64,000 nt of DNA from Paralvinella palmiformis. Its lineage: Eukaryota; Annelida; Polychaeta; Terebellida; Alvinellidae. Under the pieces are notes generated by a model that saw only the letters and a list, made by a program, of their open reading frames with translations, had not been told where the DNA came from and ran no database searches. The stretch is taken from the NCBI GenBank assembly GCA_025642065.1, contig JAODUP010000130.1, positions 363,501 through 427,500 of the forward strand, given 5' to 3'. Position numbers and translations under genes: made by a program. Below are positions 39,677 to 51,808 of this stretch, piece by piece (position 1 is the first letter of the stretch; every line of letters begins with the position of its first letter).

Positions 39677-40830
39677 AATAATAATAATAATAATATTTTA
39701 TATAGCGCCTTATTCAACCGAAATTGCTCTAAGGCGTTTAACATTTAAAACACAATTAAAACATATTCTGAGCTCATATAGATCAAATACATTTCATATA
39801 TAATAAACTGGTTTAATATTATAAATACGCCAATTTAAATAAATGGGTTTTAAGAACCTTATAAAATATGTCTTTACTTGCTACGTGTTTAATCTGGTTT
39901 GGCAACTCGTTCCACAGCCTGGGAGCTGATGCTCTGAAGGATATCTCTCCGTACATTGCTGTATGGCTTCTTGGTACCCTCAAAAGTGAAGTTGACTCCG
40001 CTCGGAACATTCTCACTGGTATATATTTTTCCATCAGATATCTTAGATACACTGCTGCTGTTCCATTCATTACTTTGAATGTATGTAACATTATCTTGTA
40101 CAGTGATCTGAAACGTACAGGAAGCCAGTGCAGCTGGAACAAAACTGGTGTTATATGTTCCCCTTTGTGAGTGCGTGTCACCAGACGTGCAGCACAGTTG
40201 TGCACTCGCTGTAGGCGGCTTGTCAGAGAGAGGGGTATATTATATAGCAATGCATTGCCATAGTCTAGTCGAGAAATAATAAGGTCTTGGACTAAAGTCT
40301 TCCATGTCTCATCATTTATGTACTTACGAATAAGTCATATATATTTCTTATTCGATAATAACAGAACTTACATATACAATTCACCTGCTTCTCCATTCCT
40401 AGGGTATTATCTAATATAAGCCCTAGATTTCTTACAGACATGGAAGAATTTAGATAACTGGATCCTACCTTAATGCGAAGATTCTCAGTTTTCTTTACAT
40501 ATTGCTTGGTTGAGAAAATAATGAATTCTGTCTTGTCCTAATTCACTTTCAGCATGTTGCTCTTTATCAAAGTACTTATGTCTGCAATACAAGTTTCAAT
40601 TGAAGATGAAATATCATGCCATTTATCACATGTCTTCAAAGTCATGTAAACTTGTGTATCATCGGCATAACATTGATATTTAATATTATACGGTTTAATA
40701 ATTTCACCAACTGTTTTGGTATACATACAGTAATTCTTTGGTCCTAAAACCGATCTCTGTGCTACACCAAAAAGGAGACATAAATATTGCGATGTTTTAT
40801 TGGCCACTGATACACAACTTAATTATAATA
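39677..40830 (-). mobile_element. 5'-truncated CR1/L2-like LINE with reverse-transcriptase remnant
   Basis: Positions 40538-40807 encode the polymerase core: GVAQRSVLGP (canonical GVPQGSVLGP, two changes) and the catalytic YADDTQVYM. A stop follows near 40540. Further segments are SSMSVRNLGLILD and KYINDETWKTLVQDLIISRL. Positions 39819-40250 are a 143-residue open C-terminus with LQRVHNCAARLVTRTHKGEH, LFQLHWLPVRFRSLYK and APRLWNELPNQI, all typical of this LINE group. The 3' end is an ATA repeat (39677-39694). Orientation is opposite to the ZP-protein gene. It is recently decayed, not active. Confidence 0.85.
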
Positions 40831-42007
40831 TTTATTTAGAAAGGTCAATGCTTTTTTCAGTTAGTTGGTATTCTTGTAGTTTTGGCCTTAACCAGCTTAT
40901 TTAATTTACACACGAACAATTAGAATTTCTTCTTTATAGAAAATGCGTTGGAAGTAGGTCTTCTCCGGTTAATTTTTATCATTAGCGAGCTTTCGTGGTA
41001 ATTTATTGTCAAGAGAATAAAATTGAAGGCAGCCTTTTTTTCAAAGGTGGACCAACTCGTAGGCGCACACTGACCAGGGTTGACTCAATTATTATAATGA
41101 GTTGACTGTAAGTAATGTATATTTACAGTTATCCGGCTAAAAATTAAAACTACTTTCTAAACTGAACTAATCGATAGACAAGTAGAACAAAAAGGTTTAT
41201 TGTCCCACCACCTCACCTGCCTCATGTTCAATGATGTATTGTAACTCAATTAACTCAAGAAACAAATATTTCTTCGTGGAGCTTAAAAATAAGCCAGTCT
41301 CCGTAACTTGCAATGAAAGTTTGTCCGTTTTAAAGACTTTATGTAATATTATGTAATATGCTGAAACTTACCGAGACAAGACTAGTGATCTTAGGCCAGA
41401 AAATTAACTATACATTATATATGTGCGTCGTGTTTAATTGGGTTGGGATAAAGTGCCGGACAAACAGAGGGCTTTATTTATAATATTATATTCTTGCGCC
41501 CATCATCTCTCCTGGAACATATGTCGTCTTCTGTCCTGGCTCATGGGTTCTCGTTATGAAGACCGTTGCTCTTCCAAGCAAGCGTTCTTCGTAAATTCTG
41601 TTGTCAACGTTTCTGTAGCGAGTAGCTTTTTTTAAGAGTGGGTGGGGGTGCTTGCCCAACGCCCAATCCTCCTCCTTTCTTATCCTGACTTGGGACCGGC
41701 TAAGACGGAGTTAATCTTATATACCAAAGTGATTACGTGTGCTATTTCAAAACAATTTTATACTCCTTCTGTTCAAATAGTAATCTGGATAACAGACATT
41801 TTCGTAATCGCTTTTTAACAATTAACAGATTAAGTACAAATATTATATATCAGTTTTCAGTATTGAACTCATTCACATCCTTGACGCTAACGTTAACTGG
41901 CATAGATTTCTTGGGTGTATTATACTTAATATGCTGTATTTCTGAGGTTCCGCAATCACTCAATGATCCAGGCCACTAGATCATCCTTGGGATATATATA
42001 GTTATAT

Positions 42008-42052
<45 letters not shown>

Positions 42053-42107
42053 TTTATTAATCTGTATTTCCAGCAAGCTGTTCAGATAATATATATGATA
42101 AGGCTAT
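40831..42107. other. Unique AT-rich intergenic sequence
   Basis: I see no gene. Short open frames at 41438-41635 and 41737-41979 have no recognisable features. A (TA)n tract occupies 42001-42049. Confidence 0.55.
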
Positions 42108-42696
42108 TAAAAGGACAGTTCACCTCTAGATCATATTACTTAAAAAAGTAATGCGTATAACAGTAACCAAAAATTCCACAATGATAATCCCAAATTATAC
42201 CCGATATCATAGATAGCAGGAGATAATCCAAATTACCGAAGGGCCGCCATTACAGCTGCACCGGATGCCAGATTCGAAGACGGTAACGAGACAAGTTGAT
42301 GCTCTGACGTCACCTGACCCATGCGTCCGTCGGTGCACAGAGTTCACATATACACCAGTTAGTGTTTCCAGTTCTCCTCGCGCTTTCTTCGGTGATTCCG
42401 CTTTCTCTGAAGCAATTGGAATCATCTTCATCTTGTAAAGTTCCTTCTGGCTCAAACTGATGTGACTGAATGCCAGTCATGATGTAAATTTAGCGAGATT
42501 ACTACGTTTTATCCCGGAATAATTCTTGGCTAACACTTGTTTACATGCTTTTAAATTGGTTATACAGACTTCCGGTCAAATTGTTGTTTCAAGTGACGTC
42601 ATCATTCTGGTCTGTGTATAGCTCCAATATTATACTTGTGAACATAGCTTTATTAGTTCTGAAAATTTGAAATAAAGTTGAACTGTTACTTTAAGG
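42108..42696. mobile_element. Miniature inverted-repeat element, family M2, copy 1
   Basis: It starts AAAAGGACAGTTCACCTCTA and ends with the reverse complement of CTTAAAGTAACAGTTCAACT, an imperfect ~20-bp inverted repeat. It has no transposase. The same terminal sequences bound 52132-53223. Confidence 0.65.
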
Positions 42697-42994
42697 TTAG
42701 CCAGTATTGGCTCGGTGATTTAGACTTTGAAGTAAGGTGCCTTATTGGCGCCAATAAGATCCTTTAGATGTAATCTCTGGTGCTGGGATATCTACCGGTG
42801 AACAGTAAGCGGGTTGTTCCCAATTTTCTTTCACGTTATCTGAAGACAAGTTTGGCTTCACTGATCTCATCGGTAAACCAGACAACTGTATGGGGACAAG
42901 ATCGTGATGTGTTTGTGGATAACACTATCAACTAATCATATTGTGACAATGCACCATCCAGGGTGGTACTCGGGTTTGTAAACAGTTCATTGTA

Positions 42995-42998
<4 letters not shown>

Positions 42999-43066
<68 letters not shown>
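42999..43066. repeat. Compound (TAA)n(TA)n microsatellite
   Basis: About 27 bp of TAA units runs into ~40 bp of TA. Confidence 0.95.
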
Positions 43067-43069
<3 letters not shown>

Positions 43070-43514
43070 ACCAGACAAATGCTCACCAATAAAGTAAGAG
43101 ATTGGACAAGTGCCCACCAAAAATAAAAATATCAAACTAAAACAATTTTTTTAAATTTATTTAGATTTCCATTTTTATAATGTGTAATTTTATATCATGT
43201 ATTTTTTGGCTTTAAAATATTAAAGTGTAATGTCAGCATTTCCAAATATTATATTCCCAATACTACCACTAATATTTTTGTCAACTGATTATCAATTAAA
43301 GCAATAGATTTTCAATTAAATTTCTTTTCTAACTGAATTTAACCGAAGCCTTTAGAAGTCAATGTAAATCAAATGCAACGAACTTGAACTAGAAGATCAA
43401 AGTTCTACTATGTTGAAAATTAGCTGATTCCTTTATGGAAGCCATGTAATCATTAAGTTTATTTATACACATATCATCAATTGCAATGTTTTATATTGTC
43501 TTTTATAAATTGTA

Positions 43515-43600
43515 TCCATGATTGCAATCATTTATTATTCAGGGTTTCGTTCATTGCAATCATAGAATATTTAGGGCTTCGTTCATTGCAATCATGATCC
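43515..43600. repeat. Short tandem repeats of a ~34-bp unit
   Basis: CTTCGTTCATTGCAATCAT (or TTTCGTTCATTGCAATCAT) occurs twice, ~34 bp apart, preceded by a partial unit ending GATTGCAATCAT. Confidence 0.75.
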
Positions 43601-44239
43601 ACAAAAATAAATACAAGGTGCCAATAGTGTCATAACGTCATCCTGGTAATATCATTTCTGAATCTCTTTATTGGGATAACATATCCGAAGCTTACACAAT
43701 ATATATATTTACAAATTCTTGCTGTGACGGGGGTTATAAAAAATAACCATAAGGGTGGGGGGGGGGGGAAATGTTTGAAATAGTACTGCGATTATTATTT
43801 GATATCCAGCTTTTAGTAATGTATAAAGGTGGAAAGCCACAGAATTCCATATGGGAAAATTATATACATGTTACCATTGGAAATAAGAAAAGTGTGGTCA
43901 TCAGCAAGCTAACAATGCTGCCTGAATACAAGTCCACTACACAAAATGTTTAAAGGATTCAGTCGCATCAACATCAATTAATTTGCGCGAATATTTTCCC
44001 ACTTTTAAAATATTCCCACAAAAATATGCAATCGTCTAGGCAACAACAAAGCTTGTAAGTTGGTATTATGCAATTGGATTCTCAGAGCCAGTGTTGAATT
44101 CGCCTAGTAATTAACTGTTCAGATGGACAATATTCACTTTATATGCAAAAGAACGATAAATGTCATTATTTTGCTATATTCCTAGTATTCACGTACACAA
44201 TCATGTGTTAAATATTAAGTATATTGTATGCTGTTTTCT
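43601..44239. other. Intergenic sequence without recognised feature
   Basis: It contains a poly-G run at 43757-43768 and a 60-codon open frame with no recognisable domain. Confidence 0.5.
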
Positions 44240-44530
44240 CCAGTAATATGCATACATGTTCACCAGGCCACTCTGGATAGTGAACCAATTGCGATAAATA
44301 ACCAGTGCGATGGGTGGAACAATTGTTTTACTCATTTTGTTGGCTACCAACATCCCTCCGTGTGGACGATGATAGATGCCTTGAAGAAAGAAGACGCAGT
44401 GGGTTTCACTCATATCACTAAAGATCGAAACGCTCAACTTCAAGAAAAGGATTAGGCGTGAATACAAGGACATGCAGAACCATCTCTGAACTACTACGTA
44501 GAGTGGGTCATAACATACGCTGGAAACCTG
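44240..44530 (+). pseudogene. MULE-type transposase C-terminal fragment
   Basis: The frame contains NNQCDGWNNCFTHFVGYQHP followed by SVWTMIDALKKE. This matches the common phrase of MULE-like transposases (NNxxEGWHxxF, HPxxWxFIxxLxKEE). The fragment is short and stops at 44453. No other parts of a transposase are nearby, so this is a relic. Confidence 0.5.
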
Positions 44531-44656
44531 TGAACCGCGAAAACGATGATTAATTATATACAGCTGTGGAGTATAAATTATGTTTTAGCGATATATTTGT
44601 ATGGGATTATTATGGCTGGCTCGGGTTGGTTTGTTTTATTCTGTTCTTAAATGACT

Positions 44657-44659
<3 letters not shown>

Positions 44660-44712
<53 letters not shown>
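44660..44712. repeat. (TA)n microsatellite
   Basis: An uninterrupted TA run of over 50 bp. Confidence 0.95.
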
Positions 44713-44716
<4 letters not shown>

Positions 44717-45074
44717 TTAAAATATATTTTTATTTGGCGCCCAGTTAAAAATATAAAAATTGGAAAGAATATAGATAATACAAACAAATATATTAAAATT
44801 ATACAATGTAGACTTAATAATAAGAATATTGACTATGTACACCTATGGACAACATATCAGAAATAAAGAATTTATTATATGCAATGTTTGTGTTTGCCAA
44901 TTTAGGGTATGAGACATTACTTTGTGATCATTACATTCGTTAATGAATTGATAATATATTACATACATTATATGACGATTTAATATAACAGCTGTGGACT
45001 ATACGTAACACCCCCCCCCGCTAATAATGGCTAAATGTCCGTTGGCTAAGTGTTCGTTGGCTAAATTTCCTGTA

Positions 45075-45077
<3 letters not shown>

Positions 45078-45131
<54 letters not shown>
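45078..45131. repeat. (TA)n microsatellite
   Basis: An uninterrupted TA run of over 50 bp. Confidence 0.95.
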
Positions 45132-45135
<4 letters not shown>

Positions 45136-45284
45136 ATTTATTAATAATCGCTTCACATACCTGAAGGTTGGCAGTGGAGAGTTACATTTGTTTATCAGTT
45201 CATTCGAGGTAAAATGTGTGGGGGAAGAAGTAAAAACGGAGTATATCGAACTGAAGCGGTTATCACTGTTGAGAGTTATTTCAA

Positions 45285-45464
45285 AGATTGATGTTTTACG
45301 GTCACTTTTGCGCACATGGTAGGCTAAATAGACTGAGGCGCCTCCAAGGGTAATAGAGCGAGGTCAAAGATTAAACACCCTTCAGATATGCCCACGCCGA
45401 GATTCGAACCCAGGTGGTAGTGATCTGCGGTCCAACGGACTACCAACTATACCACGGAGGAGCC
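45285..45464 (-). mobile_element. SINE-A copy
   Basis: The body is in minus orientation with GCCCACGCCGAGATTCGAAC at the B box and a degenerate head at the right. Confidence 0.9.
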
Positions 45465-45549
45465 CCGAGTGTTATTTCAAAGAAGTATACCCCATAGAGC
45501 TATATTAGATTCTGCAACTGAGAGAACATTTGACTATTAGCATGCCAAG

Positions 45550-46062
45550 AGACTCTCTACATCATATTATCAATACGACGTGAAGCGCCTAATGACACGA
45601 TTATAGCACCAAGTATTAAGCTAAGATTCCATATACGCGGTAAGCGGCATGCGGATACGGCAAAATTGGAACAGCGCGTGTACAGACGAGAGCGCTTCCA
45701 TATGTCCAGATGTGGCATACGATTCGTCATGCGGTTGCGTATCGATGCGGATACGGTAAACTGGATCGCTCCGTGTAGCGATTCATAGGGCAACTTTTTT
45801 CTAAACGAAGGGGTTATCTAGAATATGACGTCAGGGGCAGGTGTTTCCAGAACAATTTGGCGGGATTTTAGATTTTCAGGTCAACCTGAAGTATTGATCG
45901 AATTTCTCCCCATCAAATTGTACTTCCCTGTCTAGATTATGGTATGCTCCTTGTTGAAGTCGGTTCCTATTTATTTCATGCACCCACCACCAGTGTTTTC
46001 TTTGCTTTTTTCTGTGTTTTTTTAATTGCATTAATTTGTATGCAATAGCAGTCAATAGCAAG
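45550..46062 (-). pseudogene. PIF/Harbinger-type transposase relic
   Basis: Positions 45876-46061 encode KKHRKKQRKHWWWVHEINR, then QGAYHNLDREVQFD and FDQYFRLT. This is the characteristic N-terminus of Harbinger transposases (basic, WWVxxxNxxR, GxFxxLxxELxxxD, FxxYFRMT). A stop follows and the catalytic part is absent. The 45550-45790 part, with repeated GCGGATACGG words, may be a terminal region of the element. Confidence 0.5.
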
Positions 46063-46169
46063 TTATTTCCAACAGAGAAAGCTGCAATTTGGACTGATTA
46101 GCCATGTTCTTGGCATGAAATCTTCGGCATATTCCTAAATAAGCATTCTAAGGATGTAAAAACAGGATA

Positions 46170-46316
46170 GTGCTTTAATAATAATAATATTATGAACATT
46201 TGTTGACATTTATAATCTAAATATGGGGGAGTAATAACTGACACACACAGTTTTAATAATAATAATTTTATGACTATTTGTTTACATATATAATCTAAAT
46301 ATGGGGGAGTAATAGC
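46170..46316. repeat. Tandem duplication of a ~75-bp unit
   Basis: Both copies contain TAATAATAAT, ATTTGTT, then TATAATCTAAATATGGGGGAGTAATA split over two lines of sequence (about 46210-46235 and 46290-46315). A short (CA)n run follows the second. Confidence 0.85.
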
Positions 46317-46815
46317 ACACACACACACGCACGCACACACACACCTCTGTTGTTTTTTGCTATCCATTCTGTATTTCTATTGTATTGCCCTGTTCTTGAT
46401 ATCAAAATCTTCGGCAAAAGAGACTGAAAAAGCACGGGAAAATGCATACCGTATGTCGTATATATGGAATCTAAGCTTTACACTGAATCTAGTAACGAAT
46501 AGATAAGTTATGTGGCAAGAAAACTGGATCTTCAATAGAATGTTTACCATTGTGGCATTGTTGTTTGATGTTCACAGGAGACGATGACATGAACACGATC
46601 GAAGTTCTAAGCAAAATTGAATAGGTCATTTGTAATTAGAAATCCGTAATAAAATAATATTCTAGTTGCTTGATTAAAATGGGCGTTTAGTAATAGGGAA
46701 GGAATTTAGAAAAGGTAGCTATCTCTTCGGGGATTACATACAAATATGTATAAAATATAATTCAGAACTATGCTACATTCATCAATCGAATTTGTATACA
46801 TGCCTGGAAATATAT

Positions 46816-46990
46816 ATGGTGCTTGTTGATTGTACTAAATCGTTCGCCAATCAGACTCTGCAAATTTCACAATATCTCCATCTGGATTCTGCCATACATT
46901 GGTCCATCACCTGATGGATTTGTGACACGTGATTGCAGTGATATGGGCATATTAGAAGTAAAGTGTCCATACTGCAGTTTTTGTTTTGTT
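46816..46990 (+). pseudogene. YqaJ-like nuclease-domain fragment
   Basis: The frame at 46823-47062 contains YIGPSPDGFVTRDC followed by GILEVKCPY. This is the core of the YqaJ/lambda-exonuclease-like fold, in which the Asp of SPDG and the Glu and Lys of ExK are catalytic in the family. Upstream and downstream parts of the domain are missing. Such domains occur in metazoans mainly in mobile-element proteins. Confidence 0.6.
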
Positions 46991-47224
46991 TTCATTTTTA
47001 CTCATAAATATACACATACAATCGGCAAACAAACACTGTCTGTTATCCCATACCAAATATAACATGCTATGATTGGATGGCATGCGTTACCTAAACTCTG
47101 TATGTTTGATTAAACGTAGATGATAGCATTTAACCATTATAGATTCTTTTTTGCTAGCAATAAATCTCCCACGTGAATTGTTCCCGACCTCCATCGACTA
47201 ATTCTGGATCAACACCTGAAATTA

Positions 47225-47500
47225 TGGTTAGCACATTCATCAAATTACCTGATATAACGTATACACTAGAAAGACGACGGTGTGCACTAGACTCCCATAA
47301 ATTTCGACTTTGGCCCGTTTGGACATCTCTATTTACGGCTTCTAGTCAATCCAACTGTTTTTCTGTCTGGATCCGCTGGAAATCTATAAAACGATATAGT
47401 TTTGTCCCTTCCTGCACGGGTATGGCAGTTTACAGCAACACGTGTATGACCTATGACCCGATTAATACCGATGCATTTCTATATTTGTTATACACCAAAC
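47225..47500 (-). pseudogene. THAP zinc-finger domain relic
   Basis: The minus strand reads RVAVNCHTRAGRDKTISFYR followed by FPADPDRK, the N-terminal part of a THAP DNA-binding domain (C2CH finger; FxRFP core). A frameshift follows; the next frame continues as LEAVNRD, where functional THAP domains carry W(I)xAVNRD. THAP fingers are typical of DNA transposases and their host derivatives. It is inverted relative to the YqaJ fragment 230 bp away. Confidence 0.5.
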
Positions 47501-47916
47501 ACGAACGTGCTTTGGCTTGTATTGTTCCGTACCAGGCCAGTGTATCCAGAGATAGCTTGACCCCCCCCCCAACATGCTGACAACAACAAATATCACGCGC
47601 TTTTATGACGTCAGTACCAAACCCCAATAATGCTTATAGTACAGCTGCCCGAAAAGTGTGTTTGAATGCCCGGTTCATCTTCACATAAATGCTCACTTGC
47701 AACGTGATGTTGTATTTGTATGACCAGAGTCACACTTTTGGCAACTATGAGATTTGTTATGACCAGCCATACGAAAACGTGTTATTCCCCATCAGTATAA
47801 CTACAAATGAAGAAAAAAACCACTGGAATAAAGCCAAATACAAAATCACATATAGCCTAGCTGTTGTTCTAAGCAATATGTTGGTGCGGTTTTTTAATGA
47901 ATACAGACAGTTGTAA

Positions 47917-50550
47917 AATGCACCTGAGGTATGTTAATCGTTGTATGTCAGTCCTATAATATCCAGAGATCCTCGGTATTTATTTGCAACTTGCAAAATG
48001 CGTCTTCACTAAAGCATAGGTGGATATTGTTTCAAATTAATCAGACATTCTGGCACCTATATCGTCCAAATCCAGACTGTTTTCAATTACGCTAAGTGAG
48101 GAAGCAGCAGCTAAACTTCTCACACGCAAATAGCACTTGAAAAGTTGAATGTTTTCAATCGGTATGTTTATAGCAAGGGCACAACAGGTCAGATATGAAG
48201 CGGTGATTTTTAAGTAGAACAATCTATCACCTTTTATAACCTTCCATAGAATAGATATTACTTTTATGGCATTAGCATTTAAATAACCTTTTGCGTGTTT
48301 TTCAGATTAGTATTATTTTCATTCTTTGGAAATATTATGCAGCTGCTTATATTGGTGCACAGAACAAATCACTAATTTTTATCCTATTAAGACACAAATA
48401 AGCATGTCACTATCACATAAAATGGGATTTTAGCACAACAAAAATACTAGAAAATCGATGAAAACAAAATTACTTAAATTAACAAGGATATAGTAATTGG
48501 AATTCAGCAGACAATGAATTACAAAGATTATAAGATCCATGTCGAATTGAACTATTCGCATACGGTTCATATTATGTTTAATATGACCAATAGACAATTA
48601 TAGCGACGCATGCGCAGTACCCGATTCAGCCATCTACTGTGGTTTGCGGGTTAGTGAAGCCGTGTACGTAGTTAAAGTAGCATGGAACAAGAAGTGTAAT
48701 TGTTTGTAAATTTATGTTTTGGGGGATTCACAGAACAAAGTCGATCTACAAATTCTTGTAGCAGTTTCATTTCTTATTAAATATAACGTAGAATATTTTT
48801 GCTATTAATAGATAAGATTAATTATTTGTATGGGTAAAGTCAACTTTCATCATTCGAGACGCTGAAGCTGGGAAGTAAAGACTGTCGGACAGTCAGATCT
48901 TATGGCAATAAACTAAAAATATCTGCTAAAGAACAATATGAATTAAAACATTAGAAACATATATGATTATCTTAAATATTTAAGTTGCAATAAATCTCTT
49001 GTTTTAACAAAATAACAAAACTGTCGTGGTTTAAAACGGTTTTATTCAGACCTTCCAATATGGTTACAACTTTTCACTCATAGACATATTAAAATAAAGG
49101 GATGGTTAATTTGAAACTGTATATGAAGTTGATTTTTGCCAAAAAGGTGGCATGTTATTGAAAATAAATCATCAAGGTGGGAACTGTAATAGACATGTTA
49201 TCAATATATGAAACATATTGTGATCTCCGTGATCTCACAATTGGTAAAAGAAATGTTTTTATCAGATGGTTCAGTGAGCCCGGTAAATCGCTACCCTCAA
49301 GCGGACTTTCGCTAGATGGCGCAGTCGTCGCGGAAATTGTCTATTGTGTTTAAAACTTAGGTGAAAGTTCGCTTTGTAGTAATAAAATCATATTATTTAG
49401 TTCAACTTCGGTTTTATAAATAAAATTGCACGTTTTTACTATTATTGTTTATAGTACCAAGATAGTTCCTTAATATACAATCGCATGCAAATATACTGTA
49501 TGATCAGTGACATACTCATATAGTATAATAAATATCGACCGAATCCGCAGTTGTTTCCTAAAAGGCTATAGTTTCAGTTAAACATGTCATTTCGGCCTGT
49601 CATTTTTTCAGCTTATATCATCAGCCTGGTGCCGTCTGCCAGGAATTTTCTATTTCTAAACCGTAGTTCCTCAGGTTTTACCATCGTGGAACTCCCGGGG
49701 TTTTAAGTTTATCATCAGCCTGGTGCCGTCTGCCAGGAATTTTCTATTTCTAAACCGTAGTTCCTCAGGTTTTCACCAGGTGGCCAGCGCGAGTTTTGAA
49801 ATTTATTAGTGGCTTTTTTTTATTGGACCGGCCAAATTTAGCAATTGTGACTTTTGAGGGCACTTTTGGTCAAAGTAATTGGATCAGAGGAATCGTATGA
49901 GAGTAGGTTACTTTTCAGGATATACATGTGTGATAACATTCTGAATTTTTCCATTAAAATTGGGATAAAAACTCTGATAAAAGAAACATTAATTATAGAG
50001 AAATGACCCTTGACTAATATTCAGAAATCATTCATCAAGAATATTCAAACATTTCTTTGCATTGCAAGTATACACAGGTGTATTTATTATTCTTGATTGT
50101 CGGCATTTGTAGGACAGCATCCTGCATTTTATCTTACATGGACATGATACGATTGCCTCCCAAAAGATCTAGGCACAGGAGGAACCTTCGCTAGTGGCTT
50201 TTGACAAAATATTATATCTGCTCTTGTAAACTGCTCCAGAAGTGTTCGGAACACTGTACAACTGGCATACAAATTATTCAGCAGGGGCGAGTGATCCATC
50301 TCGACCAACACCATGGACAAGTCATCAGTTTTAACCCAGATCTTCCAACAACTTTTCTTTCAGAACCCCCCCCAACAATTATGACATCGTATCACGTCCT
50401 GTGAGGGAGTTGAAACTCAGGATATTATCACTGACAAGTTGTGGAAGTTTTAAACCAATTTCATGCACATGATAATATTTCAGCTTGCAGGTTCCATCCA
50501 AATTTCAACTCCTTCACTTCCAGCAAAATGAAGCAATAACAGAAGGACAT
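47917..50550. other. Intergenic sequence without recognised gene
   Basis: It contains the 63-bp direct repeat pair at 49617-49773. Short open frames (48037-48222, 50129-50404) have no recognisable domain. Nothing else was identified. Confidence 0.5.
49617..49773. repeat. Pair of identical 63-bp direct repeats
   Basis: The block from ATCATCAGCCTGGTGCCGTC to GTAGTTCCTCAGGTTTT occurs at 49617-49679 and 49711-49773 with no difference, 94 bp apart. Confidence 0.93.
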
Positions 50551-50830
50551 CAGAATGGGGTCAATACCCTTTTTGTCAATTCCACTCAATTAAACTTCTT
50601 ATCACTTCCAATTCCATTTTTACCTACTACCTTTAACCACGAGTAGATACTCCGAGTAGTACATATTCCAAGTAGGATCATCATGGAAGAAATATATCTG
50701 AATTAAAAAATTAAATGGTAAATTGATTTGTGAATTTAATTTCTTTTTGTAGCAAACTTCAATTCCAATTATATATTTTTTTAAATAAGCAATTCTGAAG
50801 TGCAAGTTGTAACAAATTGCATATTGGAAG
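50551..50830 (-). mobile_element. hAT-like miniature element, second copy (inverted, eroded)
   Basis: In reverse orientation it shares with 24041-24399 the terminus CAGAATGGGGTCAAT, then GTCAATTCCACT, TTTTTACCT, GTAGGATCATCATGGAAGA and AATATATCTGAATT in the same order. The far terminus is unclear. Confidence 0.65.
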
Positions 50831-51274
50831 TGCCTTTTGTGTGATGTATGCAGACTAAATAAATATTACTGCAATATCAACAGCTCACTTATACATCCAC
50901 ACCAGAAGACGATGAAAACCAGTTATAAGAAAACAACACACCAATCAGAACGGACACTAGTTATTTTATTTTTGTCAATTAAGACAGCATCGTGACAAAA
51001 TTTTGGCTGCCAATCAAGCAGAAATTAGCCTGCCTTAGAAATGAATTAGTGATCAAGTTCCTAACCAAATATGGGATATGCATATTTAACACATATATGT
51101 ATGTACAGACGACAAGCATACATAAGATGTGGGTCATGCTCAGCTACAACAATGACTTCACATAGACGTGGCATTCACACATAAATAGATTTAAAATCTA
51201 GATACAAGGCTAGGACAATGTAAGAAATAAACATCGTTGTCATTGGCTCATGACTTAATGAGGTGGAGCATTTC

Positions 51275-51280
51275 TTTATT
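51275..51280 (-). terminator. Possible polyadenylation signal of the CLK gene
   Basis: AATAAA on the minus strand, ~530 bp after the stop codon. Other candidates exist further on. Confidence 0.3.
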
Positions 51281-51808
51281 GAAGGCTGAAATATCAAATA
51301 TGGTAATGCTGCATTTATAATGCCAAATAAAAGGTCTCAAGTAAAAAAAATTAATACTAAAATTAATTAAATATGAACCTGTGCACTTAATCATTGTGTA
51401 TGTGTGTGTGTGTGTGTGCAGAAAAGCTAAGATATCCTTATGATACAGAGGTTATTTTAAAGTATAAATTTTGTCACCTCAGCAAGAAAATATTTATACA
51501 GAAGCAAGCCAACAACAAGTAGCACAACAGATATTAGATACAAACTGTTCTTTACTTTAGGATGATCTGAACATTTTCTCAAGTCTAAGTCATCAAAAGG
51601 AGGATAAGTTCACTGAATATTGGTGAATGCACACTCTGTGAGGACACTTAATGTGGACAACAGAGCATTAACTGAGTATTGACTGACTATTCAGAATCTT
51701 CTAATCCATACACGTTGAAACCAAGCAATAGTTTCGTTAGCTCATTGAACATTCTTGTCTACAGTCAGGATGAGAACACATGGCAGTGTTTATAGCACAC
51801 CGATACAG

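Noticed and set aside
45557..45793. 78-codon minus-strand frame as an independent gene
   Set aside because: It consists of repeated GCGGATACGG-type words and lies next to the Harbinger relic; probably element noncoding sequence.
49617..49773. CRISPR-like direct repeats
   Set aside because: Only two copies, 63 bp each, in animal nuclear DNA; no array.
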